DNA from: Gordius sp. MW1
Taxonomy: Eukaryota > Nematomorpha > Gordioida > Gordea > Gordiidae
Length of the DNA: 64,000 nt
NCBI GenBank assembly: GCA_964036665.1
Contig: OZ038526.1
Span: forward strand, 2,976,001-3,040,000
Direction: 5' to 3'
This document shows, piece after piece, positions 45,569 through 59,745 of this stretch. The notes beneath the pieces were generated by a model. The model was given only the letters and a program-made list of their open reading frames with translations. It made no database searches and had not been told where the DNA came from. Within the stretch, counting starts at the first letter, position 1. Every line of letters begins with the position of its first letter. The translations under genes were made by a program, and so were the position numbers.

Positions 45569-48500
45569 TATATCAAGAATAATAAGTGAAATGGAAAGCC
45601 TCCTTCTTTGTGGCTTAAAGTGTACATTAAAAAGGGATAGATTTTTGGGATGGGGTTAGTAACCAACCACTAATTTTAATTAAATTTTTTCGTAAGCTTT
45701 ATTCTAACCTGTGACTTTTAATCAAAGGTACTCTGGATATAATTAATTTATGAGCAACTCTTAAGTTAATTGAATGGTGGGTGGTGTATGATATAATCGT
45801 TTGGAAAGTTAATACCTTGATTGAAAAGTGTGATTAGTCATTTAATAAAAAGCTTAAGGTTGCTAGTATTCAAAGGGTATTAAACACTTAATCATATGAT
45901 ATCATACTCATTGTTTTTAAAAATGCCCCAACCTAAATTTTTTTAAACTATTGTAGCCAGCAAGATTGATCGACACTTAAGTCAACAGTTCATTCGCATA
46001 TCTAGAGAGGCGTAAATCATTCAGCCTCTGACAATTTAAATCGAATTTGATACGATTCCCACAACTACACTAATGGAGACAACCAGGCATCAAAATATCG
46101 CTTGTGGGCTCATTTTAAATGACGATTCGCGCTTAGGAGTCTTCGTTCTCCTTACCATTCCCCGGTAAAAAATAAAATCCAACTAGCCCTTCACTTCACA
46201 TATCATAAGTAGGACAGAGCTATCGATTAGAACAAGCTCATCTCAATGTTTGACATATTATATTATACACTAACTAACTACATTTAATTTTATTGGTAAA
46301 CGTAATATTTTTGCTCTTATGTACAGTCTCTGTTTCTTTAATATTGTGAAATGAGGGAAGTTGAGTAGAAGCAGGAGATATGATTTTATTGTTTAGATTA
46401 AGCGCGTAGTGACCGTCGTCCTAGTTACCCTTATAGAGGTTAATTGTTTAGTTGTGTAATTATATTTTTTGACAGGCTTTAGAGGGAAAAAATGAACATG
46501 TGCAGAAGCATGACGTTTGAAGAGTCGTTTAGGTTAAATGTTCACTAGTTTAAAGGCACATTAAATTGCATTTCTGCAATATATATTATTTAATAGCCAA
46601 AGAGACTGAAATTTTGGATATTTATAACTTTTTGTTATATATTTAGTTTATTATGAAGTACCATAATAAAGGTTTACACGTTGGAGCTAATTGTTATTCA
46701 TCTAGCATTAAATAATGGTGCTTTTAACATTTGAGTTTCATCCCCCTAATCATGCATGTTTGGTCTTAGTGTGAGGGGGAAGGATATAAAAATATTAAGA
46801 CGTAATATAACATGTGACTGTGAGTATGTACACTTATATATTGATTTATGTAAATTTAATTTGTAACAAACAATGCATCCGTACACTCTATGGCTGAATT
46901 ATAGCAGGTTTAAATTACGTCTCATAACTTATCATCTGACTGAGAGACCTAATCCCTTGACACTGCAGGACATAGTGAACGTGATGCGAATATTCTTAAC
47001 AAGCCTCAAAGCAACCATTGGTATAATCGGCTTCCCTATCATACAAACAATTATTAGAATTAATCTTTGTCAAAAAATGTCGTGCAAGTCTTATTAATGA
47101 ATGTCGTTGAGATATATTTGTTTTGTATCCTTCATTTTTGCCATGTTTACTCGGTGTAAATTTAGTCAAGTTGGCGAAGGTATTTATGAAGAGGATTGAT
47201 ATCAATGAGATTTAACATTTGATCACAATTGATTTAATATTCAAAGCTTAAATTTTACTAACTAACTATATTCAATTCTTATGCGCCGTTATATTTTACA
47301 GTACGTCTTAAATACATAAAAATAAAATGTATTTACCAGTAACTAGACCCTTTGTATTTTGTTAAATATTGGGATTTGGGGATTCCTATAAATCATTTGT
47401 AAATTTTAGAATTAGTGAATTATGAAAGTCTTTTATACATAGTATGGATAAGCAGCGTTTAGGCAAACCTTTTACTAATATCTTTTTGTATTATCAAATT
47501 CGGTCGAATAACTTTATATTTAAGCACCACCACCAGTCATGCCTATAAAGATTTTTATAATATGTGAGGTAAAATCCCAAATTATTATATTTTTGTTGAC
47601 AATTCAATTTACTCAGGGTAGCCTTGCAGGTCAAAAAAATTGAATCATATGATAAAAAGGTTTTTAATTTATCTCATAATTCCTGTTTGAGATACAATAA
47701 AACATATAATAATGCCCTTAGATTCTTCTAAAATAGAGACCTGCGACGAGCCTCTTTAAGTCAATCAGCCTTCCATTTACTCTTATCAGACAACGAATTC
47801 CGCATCTCAGGAGGCCTAAGAAAATGTTCACTATGCTATAATTCTGTGCGATCAAATGGCCATCATGGCCTTCACTGTTGGCAACAAAGCCAGGTATTTT
47901 CGCCATGCCGCGGTTAACAAACTTATGCATTACTATTTTACTAGTTGGGTTTTCTTCCATTCTCGAACCCACAGGCCTCTGTTAATATAACAAAAGACCA
48001 TGGTTAAACCCTAGCTGCTTGGGAAAATGGAGTCTGTTTTTGGGACTATACATGTACCACGTATTTCCCCATCTACTCAAATTAAAAATTCTCATTCTTC
48101 AGCCGAGGCACTAAAAATTGTAAAATACTCGGAACCTAACAATATTAAAATTTTTTGTCCCATTGCGGCAACCACTCTCTAAACCTTTGGTTCCCAAGCC
48201 TTAAAAATTATTTAAAAAAATAGGGAAACAAATTGCTTTGCTATCTCATGATAATTGCGAATCTATTTTTATAAGACAGAAAATCGGCATAACTATTTGT
48301 AATCATAATTTAATAGAAATATCGGAATGTTTTTAAATTTTTTAACTTTTTATCAATTTCAATCATCTTCACAAAATATGTATTCTTTCCTTAATAAATT
48401 AAAACATCACATTAATTTAAAAATAATAAATCATCAGTAAATTCGGTCTCAGACGAGTTCTTCTTTCTTCTACAGGCGACATGCAGTAAAAAGTTTTATT

Positions 48501-49667
48501 CACTTAGAAGCACTTGTCGTCGGAATAAATAAAACCATAAATGCCCAGTAAAATAAAGTTAGAAACTTATCAAGATTAAAACAGTTATAATCTTCTTTGT
48601 CAACCATTTTTATTATGTTAGTGTAGTGATCTAGAATGAAAATCTAAGTTATATTTTATAGAGGGAACTTGATAAAAAAAATCACCTTTAAAAAAGTTTC
48701 TTAAAACCTTACATAAATCTGTTATAAAGTTTATCCAAATATTTAATTAACTTAAAAAGTTGAAAGATTGTTGAGGGGTATCATGGAGTGGATAACGTCC
48801 TCTTACACTCTAATTTATCTTAAAATTTTATAATGCGCCTTTTGACATCGATTAAATGAATGAAGAAGGAAATGTAATTTTATTTCATTACCAAACATAA
48901 ATTTATTATAAATTAATAAAAAATTATAAAAACACACTTTTGTTTATACTTCATAATACATAAATAAAATTCTAAATGATTTTATGACGGTCTTAAGCCT
49001 AACCCGAGCCCGCAACGTTGCACTATAACGCGTCTAAAACTGAACCGCGGGCTGGGCCGTAAATGACTCTAGCGCTAACCTTATTTCAGCAATAAAAAAG
49101 TGATAAGCTTTGCCCCATACAAATGTGTTATTAATCGAAATTCATGTAGACACGATATATAATTTATAATCAAACATTAAACTTATTTGACGCACATTAG
49201 AATCAAAATTTGAGAATGTGAGAGATAACGCCAATAACGTAATGCGTAAATGGTTTAACCATATTCAAAAAATCAAAATATCACACAGAAGTTGGATAAA
49301 AGATCGCGCAAAATTTTACTAAAGAAAACGCAGGTCTTCAACAAAAGCAAAGAGTAATATCATGGAAAAAAAAGAAATGATTAACGCATACAACCTCGGG
49401 AAGTAGAAAAAATGGATAAGATAATTCATTACTAAAAGTATGTCTCGGAATTAATCGTTAAAAAAATGTAGAGCCACCGGTGGAGTATTTAGGGTGGAGG
49501 CATTGTTAAAGCCTTCAGAGGGGTAAGTAAATCTTTCAAGCACTCTGGCAAGTTAGTGTTGTAGCAAGGGGTATTTGGATTGAAACAAAAAAGTGCAATG
49601 TAATCGTATATCGGTTTAATGTATAAAAAAGAGGGAGAGAGGAGAGAAGTGTAAGAGTCTTGATCGT
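45569..49667. other. Intergenic, promoter side of the GPCR and 3' side of GDH
   Basis: No recognisable gene. A minus-strand open frame at 47718-47972 (KIPGFVANSEGHDGHLIAQN...) lies in a slightly less AT-rich block and is unassigned. 48985-49075 is a GC-richer remnant with GCCCGCAACGTTGC and GCGGGCTGGGCC that resembles a hAT-like subterminal array. Confidence 0.45.
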
Positions 49668-52600
49668 TTAGGCGAAGGTTAGTCCGGCATCCTTGTAACT
49701 CGTGAATATTTTGTCGATGGCGTATATGAAGGCAGCGGTCCTGACGTCGAGCCCGAGCTTGTGTTCTTCCATAATTCGTACGATGTTCTAAGGGTTTATA
49801 ATATTTGCAACAACAAAAATTTTTCATTAGGACTCAAAATTATTAAAAAAATAACATCTAAATTGTGACTTTACCCTTGCAGATCGTTCCATAGTGTATT
49901 CCAGACCGGAATGGACGATATCCTTTTCAGAGGCACCCTGTCATTAATAGAAACGCAATAGGTATGAGCAATTTTAAAAGCGATCGATATCGAAAAACTA
50001 TGTTAAATTAGCTGCTCACCGCGATACGTTTTTGGAAGGCTGCGGTGGGTACTATGGGGATATCACCAAATTTATTAGCCAAGGACTCTTGCACGCTCCC
50101 TGTACCATAAATAAAAAAAAAATTTTTGTTAGAATTGGTTAGATGCAATTGGAATTGTTTTGAAGATAAAACGATATCAAATTTTAGTTCCTTTCAGATT
50201 CATTTCTAAAAAAAGCGGTATGCACGAAATTGAATAAAATTTGTCATTTGCTTTAACAATGTTCCCAATAATTTATAGATTTAATCAAAAGGCGAGAATA
50301 AAATTTAATATAATGCACTTAGCAAATCCTTATTCAATGTATATTAAAGTAATAATTTTATTGGATATTGGGATGCGAAGTAAGGCATCACATTAATTAG
50401 GAGGTTATAACTTCAATATCAGAACTTCGTCCCCAGCGTATTGCTAAGCGATTTTTCTATAAAATTCGCTTTCACGTACTTAAGAGTTGGTAGTTGGAGT
50501 CGCGTTCGTATTTGAAGTGCAGCCGTCCATAACTGACGTGGTTGAGGTTCTTGAGCCATTCGAAGTAGGAGACCGTAACGCCGCCCGCGTTTATGAATAG
50601 GTCGGGTAGCACTAACACCTTCTTGCTCAGTAAGAGGGAATGGGCTTCGGGAGTTATGGGACCGTTGGCACCTTCGGCAATCACCTACCCCGCGCATTTA
50701 AAAATGTTAAACATTAGTGATGTTAACATGGACGTAGCAAAGGGTAGAGACCTGCAAAATCGATTTTTTTAAGGCCCTGCCCGGCCCGGAATTAAAATGT
50801 GGAAATAGGCCCGGCCCGGGCCCGTATTTTAGCATTTTTAAAAACAAGGCCCGAGCCCGGCCCGGGCCCGGAATTTTAGTAATTGCAGAAACTTAATCAA
50901 ACTTAATTTTGGTAAAAAATTTTATTAAATAATAAAACGCACATAAAAAAAATTATAAAATGATAATAAAACTATTTTGAAGCAAAAAAACACATGCATC
51001 AAAAATTTCCGTGTTTTAGATTTGTTCTCCGCTCTTCATAAATGCTGCCAGCTGACGAAAAACACCTCTCACTTGAGGCCAAATCAGGTGTCAAAAAAAA
51101 TCTTACAAACAAGAGGGCAAAGCGCTAGAAATGCCCACTGTGGTCTTTCGACCAATCCGATAATTTTATTTTTTTCTCGTTGATCTTTAACTTTGTGTTG
51201 GTGTCAACTTCATTTTCTCTACCTCTTTCTTCATAGAAGATGTTTCATGCCATATCCATTCTACAAAATTGGGCTATTGAGGATATGAGTTCTTTTTTGA
51301 TTTTTGCAAGATTTGTAAGTTTTGCTAAAAGTGGCTTGCATAGGTAATTGTCCAATTTTTATTTTCCGGGACTTCTTTACAGCATTTATGTTTTTGGAGA
51401 TGGGTGTTCCATATTAAGCATTATCAAAACTAACATAAATATTGCCTATGAGCAGGAATTATAGAATAACACATTCCTGCAAATCTTACAAAAAACCAAA
51501 TTTATTTTCTAATAATCTTTTCCATACTTCACTCTTTTCTCTAAGATTTTATTTTACTTTATAAAATTCTTTCTGAATATTTTCAGCTATTAGCAGTAGA
51601 TTTTTTTTGTTCCATACTTAATTGTTTGTATATTAGAATAAGCGCGAAATGAATAAATGAGTGTTTAACAGCTTCAATAACTTGTAATTAATTTTTTGAA
51701 ATATTATAGATTGTTTTAAACAGAATAAAAGACTACTTTAAATTAGTCCGGGCCGGGCCTATAATTTATAAATTAGGCCCGGCCCGGAATTTTAAAGCCT
51801 AAAAATTTAAGGCCCGAGCCCGGCCCCGGGCTTTTCCGGGCCGGGACTCGGGCCGCCCGTGCAGGTCCCTAGCAAAGGGGGAGGGCAGGGTGGAGCGGCG
51901 GCTGCCCCCCTGTAAATCCAAAAATTTGTTGACCCTCCATAAATAATTATTGCCTCCCTCTAATCACAATGCTGGCTACGCCCATGGATGTTATTTAGGG
52001 CGTCTTTATAGGCCTACGCTGTTGAAAGGAATAAAGAGACTTAGTACCATCACCATCAAAAGAGTCTATCGTGAGAAACGCGTCCCTAGTCTAGGCATGG
52101 GCGTAGCCAAGGGGAGGCAAGAAGGAGCGATTGCCCCCCTCTTCCTTATAATCTCATATAATAATGGCTAAAATTTCAAAAATTGTCATTTTGCCCGTCC
52201 TAAATCATAATTGCCCCCCTCTAATTCCACTCATGGTTACCCCCATGAGTCTAAGGTCCCTTATTTAGTAATCCCCTCCCCTATGATCCTAAACCTTAAA
52301 TAATATTACTATGATGGGGCGAGGGTTTTAATTTTGTAGTGCCATATTTTCTAGCAACACCTAACCTAACCATTCGCAGCATTTTACAGTATTATTTTAT
52401 TAGCACACAGTTGTTAGTTATACATATTGGCACTAACCACAGCCTAGCTAACTCTGTTGGTTTGCACCACACGCACATTTGAATTCCTCAAAAGGAAAGG
52501 AGACTTATGCACACCATAATATCACGCCGCTAACAGACCCCTCAGGGCGCCCATTACCTAAATAGTCACAATTTAATTGGCCCTTAATTAGTTATGGTGG

Positions 52601-55600
52601 CCTATAGACTATGCCAAAGAGACGTTACCATAACGAAACGACGAAAATTATTGGTAAAATTATTAACAAAATAGAACGTTATCATCTCGTAGGTTGCGCC
52701 GAACACTTGAATGGCCTGCCTTAAATTTGAGCGTATAAGTTTGACCTATAACCCTTTTTCAAAAACAATTCTTTTTCACCTTACATCTAACTCAATATAG
52801 CCTAAAGCAACAGTCGCACTAAATTTAAAAAACAAATGAGTTTGACTTCTCACCGCCTACCTAGCTATTAATCTGCTCCTGAACCTTGTCCTAAAACATA
52901 GAAATTGCTAATGTGCAATCGTGCGATCGATCATGTTAAATTCTCAACTTAATTTTGGCACGAGGCAAAACGACTCACTTTGGCCTTGATTTTGTTGGCG
53001 TTGAATTTGTTGATGACCTTTTCACCGGCCGCGGGAATCAGAATGTCGCATTCGTCGAATATTAGGTTGCGATCTTTAACCACTTCGGAACCCTTGAAAC
53101 CGAATATCGTTCCGTGACTCTGTATAAGAAATATCACGGCAATTATACACGAAAAGGGGATAGGACCGAAGTCCATACTTGCCCCTACGATTGATTGTAT
53201 TTAATATAACGTGAAAACAATCCTTTTGGTCCTTTAACTAAACGCCTACGAAGATAACCGGCTACGTATAAGATAAATGTGCATAATCGTCGATCGTAGT
53301 ATTATGTATAACTTGGTGGCCTTTTCACCGACCAAAACCCGAGTTTTTAGCAAACAACTTTTCGGTCAGTCATACATCGAAACCATCTACGACCCTATGA
53401 GTTAATGGCAAAATTTGGAGTTGTTAAGGCTCGGGGTCCTTTAAAAAAAGTGTTTTTGCACAACGGAGGTGGTGAAATTAGTGCGTACGATTTTGTGATC
53501 TTCCAATTCTTTGGGGTCAATACCGGTGGGACAACTGATGCCACCGTCCTTCTCTTGTACCCCGATACACTTGGCGCCGGCCCGATGGAGATATCGCATG
53601 GAATGCATGCCCACGTTGCCAAAACCCTGAACGATGAAAGTTTTATCCTTGAGCCCTGGCTTTAGGCCCACGACGTCCATGAGGCTCTTTTGGTTGACGA
53701 AATTGTCCAAACCGTGGTATAGACCCTGCAGCAACAACAACAAAAAATTGTGTGAATGATGAAAATTTATCCGCTTAATTAACCCTCCGTTGGTCAGGTC
53801 AAAATCCTAACACGGATGGTAAAGGGGGTCATGATGACCCCAAACTTTTAATACCTATAACATTGTTGTATTATGACATAAACTTCAAAAGCCTAATACT
53901 ACAACTCTTATCTGTAAATTGATATATTAATCTGGGTATTTGAACAAGTGGTTATAATTTTATAATTACACAAAATTTCCCCCTATGTGACTATATTTAT
54001 TCATAATAATTTTTTCCCCCCAATTTCATAATTTAATCTATAAGATCATATAAAATAAGGTTGGAACTCATGGGCGTACGCAGGGGGGGGCGGCTGCCCC
54101 CCCCCTTATTTGAAAAAAAAAATTCAATACAAAAACCCTAAAAAAATTATGTTTTGCCCCCCCCCCCCAATTAGCCAGGGGGGCAGGAAGTCCGGCTGCC
54201 CCCACTGCCTAATTAGGGGAGTTGCCTTTTTTTTGGTCATGGATGTCGAGACCTTTTTTTTGCTCTCAAGAAATTTTTTGTTTTAATCTGCCCCCCCCCC
54301 TTCTAATTCAAAACCTGGGTAAGCACATGTTGAAACTATAAAGAAAATTTGGCATAAAAAAACCTAAAAAAAAAATAGAGATGTCCAAAGTCCAACCAAA
54401 CTTAGGGAATTTTTGGCCCTATGTTTTTAGAGTAAAAAAGTTACTACTATTCTTAGCCATTATTTTTCTAATTTTTGGACTTCAATTAAATTTTTTTAAT
54501 AGAAATACATTATAGAAGGTTAGAATTAAGAATAGCAAAAAAATCTAATTGTAAAATCTTAAAACAAAAATTTTATGAGACTCTAAAAATAGTGAATTTT
54601 GTGTAAAAAATGAGATTTCCTACAAGTTTTCTTAGTTTAAAATTTAAATAATTTTGGATTGAAAAGGTAAAGTTTAAAATAGTCAGTTTATATTAAACAA
54701 TGGTAATATAAGTTCATGATTTTTGTAAATTTGGCATAAAAAAAACATCAAAATAAAAAATTTTTTGTAATAAATGAGACTTTCTACACAAATTTAATAT
54801 CAAATTTAATTTGTTTTAAATTATCAAGAAAGTTTTAATTTAGTTACTTTATAAAAAGACATTATATAAGCTTATTAATATGATTTTTTAGTCTATTAAA
54901 TCCTAAGCTACTATAATATTAACTATAAAGTATAAACTCCTCCAACTAATATTTATTTATTTGGGACCACTTGACAAAATTTTATCTTTTTTTTATTTAA
55001 ATACCATCTTCAGACAAAAAAAATCAAATATATAGCACTTATTAATGTTAGACATGTTAAGATATCAAAATGCACAGGAAAATTTACGCAAATGAGCGCT
55101 TTTAAATACCACGTGGAAAAATAAACATGTTAAAATCTGAGTTTAAAAGTTAAATATCTCAAATAAAAGGAGACGTTTAGACAAAAATTCCTTTACAAAT
55201 AGGTGAAGAATAATGGTTTATGATAAAAACTTCAAAAAAAATGTTGAAGATTTTTTTGTTTCATATAGTGGAAGGTGGGGTCCTGGAAGACCCCGGGCAT
55301 CTAAAAGACGCTGTATCTTAAAACTATTTGATAAAAACAAACCAAATTTTGCAGTAAGCTACTGTAAGAATGAAATTATAACAATCACTAACTTAATTTG
55401 TACAACCTTAATAAACCGCTTGGGGTCCTTATTGACCCCACCTAGCCAACGGAGTGTTAACGTAATTAACGCTCGCGTCCCCATTAATTTATTAAACAAA
55501 AATAACATAATCAACGCTTTATGTATAGGATTAGTCACCTTTTTAAATAAGGCCGACTATTAAATAAGTGCCATTTAAGTTAAGAATTTTTATCTTTATA

Positions 55601-58600
55601 TTCAAAAACAATTTCAATTTTCATGATATATAATCGTTTATCATGCTTTATTGTAACTTTTAATTCACAGCATGCGCAAAGAGGTGCGCCACACAACACA
55701 AGGTTAAAAACAGCAAAGGAGAAGCGGCTATCCTTTTATATGCAAGGTTAAGGATATAAAATAAAGGGTTCCGCTAATAATTTAGTTTGAAGCAGTATAC
55801 ATACTTTATGTTTATACTTACTAAAATAAAAATCTCAGCGCCATATTATTATGTTATTATTACATTATGAAATATCATAAATAAGAAATTACTTCCTGGA
55901 CGGAAAAAGCAAAAAATAAGCGGAGATAAGTAGTGTTCAAGATTGCTTAACACAAAACTATCCTAATCCTAAGCCGTACGTACACATAAGGAAAAACACG
56001 CATCGTTGAGAATTTCTGATAATTGAATACAACAAAGCACGTGTTTCCTTGTTCAAATTCCTAAGGCGGGGAATTCTAAGGCCAGAAGAATGCCTAAATA
56101 ATATGGCGCGCTGCAACTTTGAACGCTTACAATAGATTCAAAACTCAAACAATTGCCTTTACCTATATGACACATTTAAGAATACAATATCCCAATAAGT
56201 CAGGGTCAGGGTGAGAACTCATGTGACGAGACAGCTTAAGGAGATTTAAAAAAAAAGAAAATTTTAACGCTTCATAGCAGTTATTAAAACGATACACTAC
56301 AAATATGTATGGAATTAAGCAAAGCGCCTTTTTTAAAAGAAAAGCTTTATATAAGTATTTTTAAAAAATGGCTTAACCACCTCTTCGGAGTAATTTTAAT
56401 TTGACTTTAAGTTAAAAGTTAATAGACGATGTTAGGCATGGCTGCCATGCCACAATTTAATATTGACATTAAAGCGTACCCGTCCGGTCGCAGAAGTTCG
56501 ACCGTGGATCCCGCCCATAGATATTGGTTTACCCGTGACGCAGGCGTGGGCGTTGATATCCAAGTGACCTGTACGTATTAAAATTGGACAATAATAATAT
56601 TTTATCGATAAATCAATTAAAAAGAGTCGATCAGACCAACATGCCCAGATGAAGTTCTGGAGCAGTCAAATGCATCTAGCTGATAAATTTTCCTGTCAAA
56701 AATAGTTTTATGAAAATTTATGGCCCCCTTTTGCTGTGTACCCGTGGAAAAATGTCATGTTAACATTGCGATGCAATTTGTGAGTAGTTAGAGCGAGAAT
56801 GATTCATATGATCAAGCCTTGGCCAATTCATTCTCCGAATTTTGTGTAGCGTAGATAGATGTATAGCTGGGGGGGGGAAACTAATTTATAAATGTGTATT
56901 AAATAATTTGGCTTACGTATAAAGGAACTCACTCCACTCACGTTACGTTTTTCGTGTAAATTAAGGAAATTGCGCTTTTTCAGGAAAGCTATTAGATACA
57001 TTTGGCTAGCGGGACACATTTTTTTGGTGGACTTTTATAAAACAGGTGATCTTTATTGCTTACAAATTTATCATAGAAAAACTTTTATCTAACTAATAGC
57101 AAAAATCACACACATCAAATCGACTTTCTCCCTATATACCCGAGGGACGTATTAAGGCAGAGCCTACGACGTCACATAGCATATGGTGTGTCGTGAAATT
57201 GCAATATTTTGAGAATTAAAACTGCAATATCCACAGAAATGTTTTATTTATTTTGATCTTTATTTTTTTATGTTCTTACAATTTTAACTCTAGGAAATTA
57301 ATGCGTTTGAGGGTTAGCTAGCGATAATGTTTAAGCAAATTAAAAGTTAGTAGGTTATAAACCAATGTGCACAATCGATATCTAGTGTTGTAAAAACGGC
57401 TGGTTTTGTTTGGTTCACCTTCGGTTTTGGTTGATTAAACATAAAAATACCAAAGGTTTTTTGGTCTGTTTTTTTGGCATTATGTTTAGTCGACTAAACG
57501 AAGCCTAGCCGTTTTACAATAAATATTAAATTATTGCCAAAAAAACGAAATTTGTAAGAGTAATATATAGACATAATATTAATCGGGCATTAAATAATAC
57601 AATTGAATCAATATAAAATTTTCGCAAAAATAGCAGCGGTAAAAGGCGAGACTTACCGACGGTCATGGCGTAGGTGTCGGCGACCCAAGCCATTTCTCGC
57701 GCCCCGGTTCCCATATCAGGTGCGGGCACGTCGATGCCCGGCCCTAGAATAGTTCAAAAATACAACGCCTCATTAATCAAACAAACCAGCCCCGTGTTGT
57801 TTTACACGAAAGCCCGATTATACAAATAAACGCTTCGAGTTTTAATTTGCCTTCAAAATTTTGTAGGATTTGTAAAAGGGGGAAATAATTTAAAATTGGA
57901 CAAGGTTTTGCCAAAATAAAAAATTTCCCACTTTCAACGGCGGGAACTTTTGAATTTGCGCTTGCCTCCTCCACTCTGATAACAAGACACATGAGTCAAT
58001 TTTCATGGGCGTAGCCAGGATTGGATTTAGAGGGGGGGGGCAATAATGATTTAGGGAGGAACAAAATGATAATCTTAGTAATTTTAGTCACAATTACACT
58101 AAATTTTGGATTTAAAGGGGGGGGGCAGTCGCCCCTCTTTACCACGCCGTGGCTACGCCCATGTCAGTTTTTATTGTATTCACTACTCATCCATATTTTT
58201 ACGATATATTTCAAAATTCATGCATATTTTAGATCGGGGGGGGGGGTTTGTTTTCCCCTCTGGCTACGCCCAGGAGTGTAAATTTAACATACCACTATGA
58301 TGCAATATGTGTGGGTGCAATTACAATATAAAACGTTGAAAACAAATATTTGCCATGATGTAATTGGTAAATAACTGCATGCCTAAGCCTATGTGGTAGT
58401 CAAGCCCGGGTGAGGTGATAAACGCTCAGTAGAGTCAAGGTTACAGGTTATAGATTTTGGTAATTGTGTCAACCAAAAGTTATGAATTAAAATTGTAGAA
58501 TTGAATTTACATCAAAATATCCATGGGCGTAGCCAAGGGGGGGGGGTGGCCCCCCTCCCCTGAATGACGAAAAATTTTTTTTTAATGCAAAAACCCTTAA

Positions 58601-59745
58601 AAATTAATGTTTTTCCCTCCCTAATTGAACCTTTAAACATTTTGCTCCCCCCCCCTAATCCAAAACCTGGCTACACCCATGAAAATATCATTAGTTAAGA
58701 AACCTAAGTGGAATGAGATTTTGTTTTAAATTAATGTGATAGGTTGGTATAATTAATTTTTAGTGTATTTATTTTTATCTAATAGAGCATTAAGATTTAA
58801 CGGTAGAAAGCTTAGGATTTACCTACATGGGTAGACTTTAAAAAATTTGGCTAACAATCGGTAAATTCACTTAGTTTTAAAATCCTTGTAAAAAACCAAC
58901 ATTACAATAACTTTTTTAACTTCAAAATTATATTTAAAATTAATTAAATTGAGTAAGCAAAATAAATAAAAAATTGATTAATATTGCAAAAATAAAACTT
59001 ACCAATAAAGCCCTTTTTGGCTAGTTCAATTGTAAACCTCCTTGTGATTTTCTCAATTTCTGTTTCAGAATAAAGTTTGGGATCAATCTTCACACCAGCT
59101 TTAGCACCACCAAAAGGTGCATCAACAACAGCACACTTGTAAGTCATGAGAGCTGCTAATGCTCTGACTTCATCTGCATTTACATCTTCACTAAACCTTA
59201 TACCTAAAAACAGATAAATTAAATAAACCAAATTTTTTACCTCCTTTACAAGGTGTCCTATGTTGACTATGTTGAGCTCTCCACCCATATATCATTTCAT
59301 AATGCCCATTATCTCGCTTAATGGGGAATGCTACAGCAAGAAAATTGTGGCATGGTTGTATGACTTTGAATATTCCCCTGATTTTTCGTACATTGTTTGC
59401 ATGATCCTCACCTTTTTTGGCATATTTAGCAGCTAAGGAATCTTCAAGGTAAGAGCAAGCTTTGATAAAATAAGTTTCAACCATCTCAAAAAAGCTTGGG
59501 TTATCAACATTGGGATTTTGGCTTTTAACATAATCTCGAGATAGCCTTAAGGGTTCATTGTGAGATATAGTATTGCAAACGAAATTCTCTGTATGGAATT
59601 TACTTTTTAATGCCAAGTATGAACATTTCAGATTGTTATTTAGACTGCGCATTTGATTTTTACTGATATTGCTTAACATTTTATAAATCGCACGATTCGG
59701 AGGAAGGTGTTTTAAAACATATGATGAAGAAGTTGTAGTAAACAA
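49668..59745 (-). CDS. GLUD: Glutamate dehydrogenase, mitochondrial
   Basis: Complete 10-exon gene, 575 residues: 59241-59745, 59003-59203, 57657-57743, 56480-56568, 53489-53725, 52979-53119, 50480-50684, 50020-50099, 49875-49937, 49668-49787 (stop TAA). Every splice has GT/AG and keeps frame. The N-terminus is basic, Ser/Asn-rich and acid-poor (mitochondrial targeting). Landmarks: [71 protein letters not shown] (nucleotide binding), [32 protein letters not shown], a short antenna, and the final [20 protein letters not shown] ... DAGLTFA. Catalyses glutamate + NAD(P)+ to 2-oxoglutarate + ammonium in the matrix. Introns 37, 1259, 1088, 2754, 369, 2294, 380, 82 and 87 nt; the large ones hold transposons. 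Exons 1-2 use AT-rich codons, exons 3-10 are noticeably GC-richer. Confidence 0.98.
50728..51985. mobile_element. G-run MITE split by the hAT element
   Basis: Left part CATGGACGTAGCAAAGGG (50728-50744), right part from GCAAAGGGGGAGGGCAGG to GGCTACGCCCATG (51872-51985). The 8-bp duplication made by the insert identifies this as the older target. In GDH intron 6. Confidence 0.82.
50737..51879. mobile_element. hAT-type element with CCCGGGC subterminal arrays, perfect 8-bp TSD
   Basis: Element 50745-51871 flanked by GCAAAGGG (50737-50744, 51872-51879). TIRs TAGAGACCTGCA / TGCAGGTCCCTA. GGCCCGGCCCGGG-type arrays inside each end; AT-rich core without transposase motifs I recognise. Confidence 0.88.
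52096..52247. mobile_element. G-run MITE
   Basis: CATGGGCGTAGCCAAGGGGA at the left; right end ATGGTTACCCCCATG is diverged. In GDH intron 6. Confidence 0.8.
52250..52978. other. Remainder of GDH intron 6
   Basis: Less AT-rich than most of the window, but no ORF, TIR pair or other structure that I can support. Confidence 0.4.
53779..55460. mobile_element. piggyBac-like element, non-autonomous
   Basis: TTAA at both ends (53779-53782, 55457-55460). TIRs CCCTCCGTTGG.CAGG and CCTAGCCAACGGAGTG. Short palindromes just inside: GGGGTCATGATGACCCC at the left and TGGGGTCCTTATTGACCCCA at the right, a common piggyBac feature. No full transposase: the plus-strand frame at 55213-55563 ([21 protein letters not shown]) might be a C-terminal remnant. 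A G-run MITE is nested at 54069-54329. Lies in GDH intron 4. Confidence 0.78.
54069..54329. mobile_element. G-run MITE, internally duplicated
   Basis: CATGGGCGTACGCAGGGGGG to CCTGGGTAAGCACATG, with a second internal GCCAGGGGGGCAGG...GGTCATG arm, so it looks like two overlapping or tandem copies. Confidence 0.7.
55461..56479. other. Right part of GDH intron 4
   Basis: AT-rich, no features that I can support. Confidence 0.4.
57387..57520. mobile_element. Short MITE (TTGTAAAAACGGCT TIR)
   Basis: GTTGTAAAAACGGCTGG at the left and CCTAGCCGTTTTACAAT at the right, with inner GGTTGATTAAACAT / ATGTTTAGTCGACTAAAC pairing. About 134 bp, in GDH intron 3. Confidence 0.65.
58004..58163. mobile_element. 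G-run MITE
   Basis: CATGGGCGTAGCCAGGATTGG to GTGGCTACGCCCATG; interior close to the 35.6-kb copy. GDH intron 2. A right-end fragment of another copy lies at about 58235-58272. Confidence 0.9.
58522..58681. mobile_element. G-run MITE (GACGAAAAATT subtype)
   Basis: CATGGGCGTAGCCAAGGGGG to CCTGGCTACACCCATG; interior like the 23.7-kb copy. GDH intron 2. Confidence 0.88.

Noticed and set aside
46873-47205. Overlapping open frames on both strands
   Set aside because: No motif, no splice support and AT-driven composition.
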